NCBI GenBank assembly: GCA_036939755.1
Contig: JALLAZ010002217.1
Coordinates: 1-11,046, forward strand
Origin: Stephanodiscus triporus
Lineage: Eukaryota; Bacillariophyta; Thalassiosirophyceae; Thalassiosirales; Thalassiosiraceae
DNA length: 11,046 bases
Direction: 5' to 3'
Below are positions 1-6,620 of the stretch, piece by piece. Position 1 is the stretch's first letter. Each line of letters opens with the position of its first letter. Below the pieces are notes generated by a model. It was not told where the DNA came from and ran no database searches. It worked only from the letters and a program-made list of their open reading frames with translations. The position numbers were made by a program, and so were the translations under genes.

Positions 1-100
1 ATTGCTTTGGAGAGGATTGCTTTGGAGAGGATTGCTTTGGAGAGGATTGCTTTGGAGAGGATTGCTTTGGAGAGGATTGCTTTGGAGAGGATTGCTTTGG
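1..100. repeat. 15-nt minisatellite coding PKQSS units
   Basis: A 15-nt unit (attgctttggagagg on the plus strand) is repeated about 6.7 times with no visible mismatch, starting at the window edge. On the minus strand it reads in frame as PKQSS from residue 370 of the gene at 1-1207. The unit length is a multiple of three, so copy-number change would keep the frame. The array may continue to the left of the window. Confidence 0.95.
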
Positions 101-1207
101 CTGTGACTTCCCATTATTTGATGGGTTCGGTTTACTCGATGTTTTCCCAGTATTTGATGGGTCTGGACAGCGGCTTAAGGTCGAAGTTTTGGTTGCCGAG
201 CCCTTCGATGTTGGCTTGGCGGTGTTGCCTTTGCCTTTAGGAGTTGGACTGCCTTTGGGTGCAGGATTTGATTCGGACGGAGGAGTTGTACTGCCTTTGG
301 GCGCAGGATTCTTCGCTGCCGTCGTAATCGGAATGACACCGATGGGCTTTTCAGTTATCATCGGCAGCATTGTGGTGGACGGAACAACTATTTTCGGTTT
401 CGCCGTCGATGGAATTACATTCGCTGGTTTGCTGGTTGTTGGCGTGAGTATTGTTGTGACTTCGGCTACCGGCGGCGCTGCCTCGGGCGGATTTACATCG
501 ATTGATTTAGCAACCATCGTGAGACTCGTCGGCGATGTAGCTGTCTCTCCGACTGTCATCTCCGTCGTCTGGATCATGTCAAGGACGTCACCACCGCACA
601 TGGGATCCATCCCTTGCATATACATTTCGAAGACGGTGGAATCCTCACCGGTCCGAATAATCACGGTACCCCGTGGATTTAATTCGCCGTAATATGATTG
701 CGACTTCGCCATCGTTACTATCCTATCGCGTTGCGTCGTCGGCCTGTCCTCTTCGATCAGCCATCTCCTTCGCGGATTCTCTGGTCCTGTCATTTCTTCA
801 CGCTGTTGCGGCGGCCCGCGTCTTTCGCCGACCCACGGTGCATCACTCGGTAAGTGATCACTTTCATCCGTTACCATTCCTCTCTCGTCGCTGCCTGCCG
901 GATGCATCATTTCCCGATCTGATCCTCCGGTATCGAATACCCCTTTCGTGGGACGAATCCACCATCCTTCCTCGTCGGCCGGTTTCAGCGATCGGTCTCG
1001 ACTATTCGCGGCCTCGTTCCCGCCCTTGCCGCGACGCACGTCCAGCAGATGTCGCCGCGGGCGGGCAAAGTCCGGAAAGATGTTGTCGTCCTCGACGAGG
1101 TCAGTCGCCGAAAGGATAGGATGGATATTGCGCGCAAGTACGACCAACGTCAGCCACGCCGACGCCACGAAGAACTTGTCGCTCTGGAGGAACGATGATA
1201 ATATCAT
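1..1207 (-). CDS. Secreted Pro/Thr/Ser/Lys-rich cell-wall-type protein, C-terminus outside window
   Basis: The frame starts at ATG 1207-1205 and stays open for 402 codons to the window edge, so the 3' end is missing. The start is supported by what follows: residues 11-34 form a signal peptide or signal anchor (hydrophobic core AWLTLVVLA, possible cleavage after ILSA). Residues 35-165 are charged and contain RHL (52-54), RSL (72-74) and RWL (148-150). These match the RXL processing motif known from diatom silaffins, cingulins and frustulins. Residues 166-220 could be a small fold (YYGELNPRGTVIIRTGED) with one Cys at 204. From about 220 the chain is Pro/Thr/Ser-rich, then Lys/Ser/Pro-rich (NPAPKGSPTPKGKG), and it ends in PKQSS repeats. 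No enzyme motif is visible. A cell-wall or silica-associated precursor is inferred from composition and RXL motifs only. That this is a real coding frame is fairly sure; its function is not. Confidence 0.72.
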   Translation of the reverse strand, partial: MILSSFLQSDKFFVASAWLTLVVLARNIHPILSATDLVEDDNIFPDFARPRRHLLDVRRGKGGNEAANSRDRSLKPADEEGWWIRPTKGVFDTGGSDREMMHPAGSDERGMVTDESDHLPSDAPWVGERRGPPQQREEMTGPENPRRRWLIEEDRPTTQRDRIVTMAKSQSYYGELNPRGTVIIRTGEDSTVFEMYMQGMDPMCGGDVLDMIQTTEMTVGETATSPTSLTMVAKSIDVNPPEAAPPVAEVTTILTPTTSKPANVIPSTAKPKIVVPSTTMLPMITEKPIGVIPITTAAKNPAPKGSTTPPSESNPAPKGSPTPKGKGNTAKPTSKGSATKTSTLSRCPDPSNTGKTSSKPNPSNNGKSQPKQSSPKQSSPKQSSPKQSSPKQSSPKQSSPKQ

Positions 1208-2156
1208 TTTCGCCTCTTGGAATATAATATGAGGCGCTACCCGATGATTCGCGGGGGGTGGGGGGGGGGGGGGCGTTGTTGTGTTTAGGCCGTATTGAAA
1301 ATCGAATCGTACCTCGTTATGTATTTCGTTTCGAGGACATGTGTGATAGGTTAGATCAATATATATTGATTATTTGCATCTCGTTGGGGCTTGCGCAATG
1401 TGAAGTATCATTGATCGCTAACGAGCGTCTTCCCCAAAATTGGCACGTCTCCAGCCCCTGCGTTTGTCACGACTCTGATTCTAGGAGTGCGATATACAGA
1501 TAGTACCATATGGCCTAGAGGAGTAAGTGACTGTGTAGAGAGGTGAACATTTTCCTCATTATTGCTCCTCTCCCACTTTGGTATTCCAATTTACGGAGGA
1601 GAGTAAAAAATATAATATAGTATTTCAATGGGGGGACCGCCGAAAATAATGTGGTCAAAAATCGTGGCGTTGGCGCACCTCGTCAATTTTTTTGTCACAA
1701 CGTACGAATCGTATCGTACTCTAAATGTGTACACGAAAGAGAGACGTATCTCTAGAAAGATACGAATACTAAGCGAAAAGGTTGAAACGACAATGACGTG
1801 TCACAGCTGCGAATCGATCCAAGATCTCCATCTTAAATAAAAGACGGTCAAGACAAAATATATCCGCTTGGCCTCCACTTGGCACCACCTACTGACGCCC
1901 TGCTGCTACGATACTACACATCATTCTCATCATCCCTGCCGCCCGTTCTCGGCCGCCGCCGCAACCGCTTCGACGATAGAGCAGCGGAGCGAACCCCATC
2001 CCAGGGCGTTAGGGTTTTTCGATCACCGATATCGAAAAAAAACAAACAAACAAACGGCGCGGGCAGTCGCGGACCATAATATATCCGCGACAACACGGAG
2101 AGGCGGCGACGAGGGGGGGCGAAAAGTCGGGGGGGGGGAGGAGGAAGTACTACAAG
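1208..2156. other. Intergenic, no convincing gene
   Basis: This is the 5' flank shared by the minus-strand gene ending at 1207 and the plus-strand gene candidate at 2157. It holds a G homopolymer block at 1253-1273, interrupted by one T, and further G runs near 2114-2140. The part from 1500 to 1860 is AT-richer. Short open frames here (for example 1628-1840 and 1868-2341) have no domain, signal or codon pattern that supports them. No promoter element can be assigned with confidence. Confidence 0.6.
1253..1273 (+). repeat. Poly-G tract
   Basis: Six G, one T and fourteen G form an almost pure G homopolymer about 45 bases upstream of the start codon of the minus-strand gene. It would be a C tract on that gene's sense strand. 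Homopolymers of this length often carry length errors, so the exact count is uncertain. Confidence 0.85.
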
Positions 2157-3076
2157 ATGAAAGTGTCGTCGTCGTCGATGAATACTATGACGACGATGAC
2201 AACGACGACGATGACGACGATGATATTATGGTGTCTCGTAGCGACGACGTCCTGTCACGCATTTCGGATTGTCCCGCCTCCTCCGTCGACGATCGCGCTG
2301 CCGTCTTCGTCGACGTTCGTTTCCGTTGCCTCCTTCGCTAGGTCGTCGTCGTCGTTGTCATTGTCTTTGATGGCGTCCACGGGACGACGATAGGCATCGA
2401 GGGGCGTGCGGATGCATTGCGCGCGAAGTATGCCCTGTGGTGGGATGCTCCGGATGACGATGGCGACGACGACGACGACGATGGGGATGGCGATGATGAT
2501 GTCGACGACGACGACGACGACGACGACGACGGGGCTAACGCCGCCGTCGCCGGACGGCTGGTCGGACTCTGGCTCGGATTTCGCAATTTCGTTTCTCAAC
2601 TTCTGCGGGTGAGTCTCCCCTTCTCTCTCTCCCCTTCGTGTGTGCTCCCTCCCTCTCGGGAGAAAAAGGAAATCTCGCTCGAGAAAAAAAAACGAATTGT
2701 CATTATTCTTTACACACATTATTTCTCCTCTCGCTCGCCCTCTTACTTACGTGCCTTTGCCTTCCAGGGACTCCTCCTGAGGCCATTCCGACTGTTGATA
2801 TCTCTGGTCACGAGGACGAAAAACGACGGCGCGGAGAAGACTCCGTTGGCGGATGCCACGATCGACGCCGGGAAAGACGAGGGGATTGACGCGTCATCGT
2901 CGGCGGCGACGACGACGACGCGGGTTGCGGTCGTTGACACTCCTCCGGAATGCGTTCCGACGATTGAGGTCTTTGGTTGCGACGGAAGACGCGGAGGCGC
3001 CGCCGCCGCCGCCGCCGACGACGGACGCGTGGGAGGTGGTTTAGTGGTAGTTGATATCGAAGGACATTCATCTTAA
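2157..3076 (+). CDS. Possible plastid-targeted protein of unknown function, one intron, frame break
   Basis: The leader from ATG 2157 has a Met/Thr-rich start, a hydrophobic stretch (ILWCLVATTSCHAF) and then a Ser-rich, acid-poor stretch. This resembles a diatom signal plus transit peptide with a CHAF|R junction. That frame stops at 2391-2393. A second frame, open from 2342, continues through YALWWDAP, an Asp-rich run and GLWLGFRNFVSQLL to a clear donor (GTGAGT) at 2609. The acceptor (CTTCCAG) ends at 2767 after a pyrimidine-rich tract, and both sides of this 159-nt intron are phase 0. The last exon, 2768-3076, reads GLLLRPFRLLISL, then Thr- and Ala-rich sequence, and stops at 3074-3076. How the leader frame joins the second frame (2342-2416) is not visible: a missed intron, an indel, or two separate genes are all possible. 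I do not recognise the family. Confidence 0.42.
2609..2767 (+). other. Intron, 159 nt, phase 0
   Basis: The donor GTGAGT and the acceptor CAG, preceded by pyrimidine-rich sequence, flank a segment rich in CT and A runs. Removing it keeps the reading frame on both sides. The unspliced frame is also open, so intron retention would not cause a stop, which weakens the frame argument. The splice-site match is the main evidence. Confidence 0.55.
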
Positions 3077-3191
3077 TTCGTTTCTCTACTAGTACTGATT
3101 TATTTGTTTCGTTCAGAATGCCTAAGTAGCATATTCGAAATAGACATCATTGCGCTGTTCTCTGTAAACTTTGCCACAACACTCCTTTTCG

Positions 3192-3850
3192 TCATTTGAT
3201 CCTCGTGGCCGTCGCCAAGACTGGAGATAGCGGCCTTCCGAGCGGGCTGTTCACGAACGCCCTCCAAGTTTGGCCTTCCGCGCCCTCGTAAACGACCCGC
3301 TCCAACGCGCGCGTCACCATCGTCCTCACCCTTCCCGTCCCCTCACCATCATTGAAATCGTCGCGCGATTGGACGTCGATCCCGATCAATCGACCGCCGT
3401 CGAGGTCGTTCTCGTCGTCGTCCACGTCTTCGTTGTCGTCGCTCGGACGAGGGAAGAGGATCCCCGCCAACGCCAACAAATCCCTGCCGTTCCCGCACGT
3501 GGCGTCGATCACGACGTCGCGACGGGTCCGATGATAACGCGGAAGCCGATCGAAGGATTCGATTTCGTCGTCGTTCCCCCGTCGTCCTCGTCTCGCGATG
3601 TTGTCGTCGTCGTCGGCGGCGGCGGCGTAGTCATAGGCATCGACGACAGGGTCCGAAGCGCACGGGACGTGGACGTTCCTAGCAGGGAGCCGACGAGCGA
3701 TCGACAATCCTCCCACGACGACGACGACGACGAGGCGCCGCCCCCCGAGAAAAATGTCGAGGTCGAGAAGTCGTCATGGCCGATCGTCGACGACGACGAT
3801 CCAACGTGGAGGCATTCGTCGTCGTGATCGTCGTCGTCCCTCGACGCCAT
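3192..3850 (-). pseudogene. MnmM/YtqB-like SAM-dependent methyltransferase, internally deleted
   Basis: On the minus strand, about 3517-3369, the frame reads DVVIDATCGNGRDLLALA, an acidic insert and GGRLIGIDVQ. This is the SAM-binding motif I of the putative rRNA/tRNA methylase family (Pfam PF06962, bacterial MnmM/YtqB), which methylates the wobble-uridine modification of tRNA. The same frame ends with GRPLSPVL (about 3240-3205) and a stop at 3194-3192, like the NRPLAPVL-type C-terminus I recall for plant homologues. Only about 130 bases separate these parts. The family's central region, including the NLGYLPGG-type motif, is absent, so the domain is far too short. Upstream, a second frame with ATG at 3850 (Ser/Asp-rich, with WEDCRSLVGSLLG) could supply an N-terminus, but it is in another frame and no clear intron joins them. 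This is either a decayed gene or a repeat-driven deletion or misassembly. The family call is fairly good; the 5' boundary is a guess. Confidence 0.55.
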
Positions 3851-4250
3851 CGCCCCCCTCGACGACGGCGAGCGGGGATGCCCCGTCTTCAGCGTTGAGG
3901 TCCTCGCCGCCGCCGTCGTCGTCGTCGTCGATGTCGTCGTCGACGCGCGCAACCGCCTCCCGCCGCCGCCGACGCGCGGCGTCACGTCGTCGTCGTCGCG
4001 TCGTCGTCCACTAACGAACGCCGAGGACGACGACGAAGACGACGATGACGGCGGTAGGAGCGCCGCGACGATGACATCGACGACATCAACGCGCGTAGGC
4101 CGATGTTGGGGGGGTCGTTGTCGTCGTCGTCGTCGCGGGTCGCCTAAATTCTTGGTGATTGGGGCGTTCGGCCGCCTATTTTAGGCTGAAAAATTACCAT
4201 TTGGGGAATCCCCGTATAGAAATTTTACTGCATCCAATTTGGGGATTAAC

Positions 4251-4268
4251 ATATATATATATATATAT
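4251..4268. repeat. (AT)n microsatellite
   Basis: An uninterrupted AT dinucleotide run of about nine units is directly visible. Confidence 0.95.
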
Positions 4269-4300
4269 TTAGGTTTAGGTCCTAACAGTTTTTGGTATCT

Positions 4301-4327
4301 TGATAGTTTGATAGCTTGATAGCTTGG
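4301..4327. repeat. Short ~10-nt tandem (ttgatagctt-like)
   Basis: About three imperfect copies of ttgatagttt/ttgatagctt lie in a row. A related sequence (ggtatagcctggtatagcct, then gatagtttggta) occurs at 4765-4798, on the other side of the triplet-rich segment. Confidence 0.6.
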
Positions 4328-4386
4328 TTTGAGGAAGTATCGTACAATACTCCTCCGATGTAAATTTAGATGCTTCTTCACGCCTA

Positions 4387-4771
4387 CTAATGTGCCGCGA
4401 CCTCGACGACAACTGCATCATCGTCCGCCTTCTCCTCTTCCACCCGTCGCGGCGGCGTCACCCGTCGTATCCGGGGGTGGTCGCGTTGTGGTAGGGAGGG
4501 AGGGCTTCCGATGCTGATGCCGAAGACGACCATAACGACGACAACAACGACGACAACAATGACGACGGCGATGATGATGATGCGGAATTGGACATCGGCA
4601 CTGTCTTTGTCCTCATCGTCGTTTTCGTCATCGTCGCTTTCGTTGACGTCGTTCGCGGCGAGGGAAGAAGATGATGACAAGAACAGAAACAAAAATGATG
4701 AAGACGATGAGGACATCGATTGGAGGGAGCTCTTTTGCTCCCACAACTACGACATTCCCTTTACGGTATAG
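4387..4771. other. Triplet-rich segment, open on both strands, coding status unclear
   Basis: The plus strand (4511-4771) reads Thr- and Met-rich, then Ser-rich, then EEDDDKNRNKNDEDDEDIDWRE and a short tail ending FTV. The minus strand (4746-4387) reads a Ser-rich head, an acidic stretch, a run of about 20 Ile/Val residues that would make a membrane helix, and a basic tail. Both patterns follow from gac/gat/gtc repeats. I recognise no domain on either strand. The non-repetitive plus-strand end (about 4700-4771) is the only part that does not look purely compositional. Confidence 0.3.
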
Positions 4772-4798
4772 CCTGGTATAGCCTGATAGTTTGGTATC
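4765..4798. repeat. Short tandem ggtatagcct
   Basis: Two direct copies of the decamer ggtatagcct are followed by gatagtttggta. It partly resembles the tandem at 4301-4327. No target-site duplication or transposon gene could be tied to it. Confidence 0.6.
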
Positions 4799-4815
4799 GC
4801 CGGCCGTTCGCTGGC

Positions 4816-5405
4816 ATGTATTTGTTGTATGGTGGCAAAGGCGGGCAGCCACATGAAACAGACAAGGACTGCAATAGCGGATATAGAAAAAATACCACTG
4901 CATTCTTTCATACTCTAGATAGAGTAAGAAACTACCATAACGTTGTTAGAATAGATGAGCAACATCAATGGTTGTAAGTCACCACAGAATATCATTGAAT
5001 TAAATGTGTTTCTCATCTCCTTCTCAATCCTCTTTCTTTTTGCCGCTTCACATGAAAATTGATCGCGACTGACCTCATCGCCAGAGTTTTCATCGCAGAA
5101 ATGAATCGTGTGGTGTGTGCGGCACACTCAGGATGCTTTCACACTGGAGATGCAAAAGCAAACATAAAATATTCTGGAAGGTAAGCGCACGATGCATAAT
5201 TTTTTGAGATAAAGTCATGTCAGAACCACTGGATGGTGTGCAGGAGACTTTGGTCTTTGTGTATGCTCTGTGCAATTTACCAATTGGAGATCTAACAAAA
5301 CATACTTATTACCGCAATGGCATGCCTTTGTTTCCAGGAGGAAGTCGCAGAGCTGCCAACTATAAGTTCCAAAACCACAAGACAGCTATCAGAAACAACT
5401 GGTAG
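4816..5405 (+). other. Possible exons of unknown protein upstream of the GT90 domain
   Basis: The sequence is no longer simple-repeat and looks exon-like in places. One open stretch from ATG 4816 ends at a good donor (GTAAGT, 4974-4979). Another, from ATG 5101, ends at a donor GTAAGC at 5181. A third, 5217-5405, includes LVFVYALCNLPIGD and YYRNGMPLFPGG, after a possible acceptor (tcatgtcag) ending at 5219. I could not find a splicing scheme that links all three in one frame, nor one that enters the GT90 frame without a stop, apart from a tentative 5180-to-5496 join that skips the third stretch. No domain is recognised. Confidence 0.25.
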
Positions 5406-5472
5406 TCGGCAGAGGCAGAGAAGAATATCAAGTCGCTTGATATTGCTGATTTTACCGCCTTGTTAAAGTCAT

Positions 5473-6388
5473 TTGACAATAACATCTACATATAGACGAT
5501 TGCTAAAGCCCTTGAAGACGTTGCGGCTTTTGCGATTCGGAAATGACGCCCGTGGCGTCGTCTTAGCCTTGCTAGAAGGTTGGGATAATTTGACTCCTCG
5601 ATGGAAGGTTACGGCACTATCAACCATGGCTCAGCTGGATGCGAAAGAAGTGATCGGTGCCAGCAAAAACGGAATACAACTTCAACAGCAGCATCGAAAC
5701 ATGTGGATTGATGCTAAATTCATCGTCAGATCGCAAGTCTACGGGGTGCCAGTTGTGCAGCCGGGAGTACAGTATGAGCCGTATCATGACTTTGGAATCG
5801 AAGTAGCTTTATCTCAACTGTCGAACTACAAAATTCACCTTGACTTGGGTGGCGGGGGTGGTACTACATGGTTTGGAACCCTTGAGAAGTTGGCTTTCCC
5901 TGGACTTCTATTCCATCATGTGACTTCTGCAAAAGATTATTTTCACGATGACCTCATCCCATGGGTTCATTACGTCCCTGTTAACGAGGTAAGTTTCTTG
6001 CATTCCCAAGGACAGTTGTGTTTGTTTATCTTGTGATGGCCAATGTTCACCGTGCGGCATGCCCTCCATTTCTACTGTTGAATAATATTTAGGACTTGTC
6101 TCTCTTGAGAGAGCAATACGAGCAAATAGTGATGAAGCGCGTAAGATATCTGATTCAGGGACTGAGTACGTAAGAAAACGGGCGGAGCCAGAGGTTATGA
6201 AGCAATCGTACGAAAGATATTTTGTTCATTCCTTGAAAGCAGTTCTAGATGCATGTATGCCATTAAGCGATAGGGTCGAAGCCAAGATCGAAATGGATGA
6301 ATGGCTGGCGAAATGGACTATGGTAGGTAAATGCTCTGGGAGGGATGGAAAAATGTTCATTGAAGAGTTCGAGAGTAGAAGAATGTGA
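5473..6388 (+). pseudogene. GT90 (CAP10-like) glycosyltransferase domain, 5' end unclear, out-of-frame exons
   Basis: GT90 enzymes transfer sugars (xylose or glucose in known members) in the secretory pathway. The first exon contains GWDNLTPRWKVTALS (about 5578-5622), WIDAKF, HLDLGGGGGTTW (about 5836-5871), KLAFPGLLFHHVTSAKDYF and PWVHYVPV (5959-5982). This is the order expected for a diatom-type GT90 core and its conserved acceptor-side motif. A good donor (GTAAGT, 5989) and acceptor (TTTAG, ending at 6092) define a 104-nt intron. The following sequence carries the family-typical end, SLERAIRANSDEARKISDSG and EVMKQSYERYFVHSL, but one base out of phase. The canonical join instead reads 26 codons to a stop at 6171-6173. 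No start is clear: the frame has its first ATG only at 5626, and the WRG-type motif seems degenerate (ARG). This is a pseudogene or carries a one-base sequence error. The family call is good. Confidence 0.6.
5989..6092 (+). other. Intron in GT90 gene, 104 nt
   Basis: The donor GTAAGT is followed by a T-rich 3' part and the acceptor ATTTAG. It directly follows PVNE and directly precedes the codons that begin the next conserved block, so its place fits the domain. The phase does not fit: the donor is phase 0, but the conserved downstream frame needs phase 1. Confidence 0.65.
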
Positions 6389-6620
6389 AAGGTGTAAGAT
6401 TTTCTGCTATCTTTTATTGTTCAAGACTCACAGCTGCTACTTTTTCACTATATTATGTAACATTCCCCTTTGCTAACAGGGAATGTGGAATGAAGTGCAC
6501 AACGGTGCACAGGTTCTGACAATTATTCTCTGTTAATGAGTTCACTTGTGCCCAGGTAGCTAATAGTCGTGCATATTGACTCCTAAGGCTCTATTGATCA
6601 ATGCAGACTTGATGCGGGTG
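6389..6620. other. Short 3' intergenic between convergent genes
   Basis: The GT90 locus (plus) and the chitin-binding gene (minus) converge here, so both 3' ends fall in these 232 bases. The sequence is AT-rich. No clear polyadenylation signal, repeat or RNA gene is seen. Confidence 0.5.

Larger units (their letters stand above)
2180..4140. repeat. GAC/GTC (GAT/ATC) trinucleotide-rich low-complexity region
   Basis: Runs of gac, gat, tcg and gtc triplets recur throughout, with the densest blocks at about 2187-2225, 2461-2532, 3597-3625, 3713-3735 and 3909-3950. Depending on frame and strand they read as poly-Asp, poly-Ser, poly-Thr, poly-Arg or poly-Val. Long open frames therefore appear on both strands by composition alone. 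Most of those frames should not be taken as genes. Confidence 0.85.
4141..4386. other. AT-rich intergenic stretch
   Basis: The composition drops sharply from GC-rich triplet repeats to AT-rich sequence. It contains a short inverted repeat (ggggaatcccc, 4204-4214), the related phrase atttgggga near 4237, an (AT)n microsatellite and a small gatagtttgatagctt tandem. No gene is supported. Confidence 0.6.

Noticed and set aside
7..240. Plus-strand IALER repeat peptide
   Set aside because: It is the antisense reading of the PKQSS minisatellite. The minus-strand reading belongs to a 402-codon frame, whereas this one stops soon after the repeat.
189..1119. Plus-strand open frames (167 and 148 codons)
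   Set aside because: They are antisense to the minus-strand frame, which is longer, uninterrupted, has a signal peptide and gives a coherent low-complexity protein. The plus frames have no such features.
1868..2341. Plus-strand 157-codon frame
   Set aside because: It overlaps the leader in another frame; its Asp and Val runs come from the triplet repeat, and the rest has no domain or signal.
3034..3060. tRNA-like A box (ggtttagtggtag)
   Set aside because: There is no matching B box (GGTTCRANNCC) at the right distance and no acceptor-stem pairing. It lies in the 3' end of a candidate exon.
3270..3827. Plus-strand 185-codon frame
   Set aside because: It is antisense to the methyltransferase motif and is made of GTC/GAC-derived Val/Asp/Arg runs; no domain is visible.
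5401..5495. 94-nt intron joining the 5217-5401 stretch to the GT90 frame
   Set aside because: Length and phase fit, but the donor (GTAGTC) is weak and the joined codon would be TGA, a stop.
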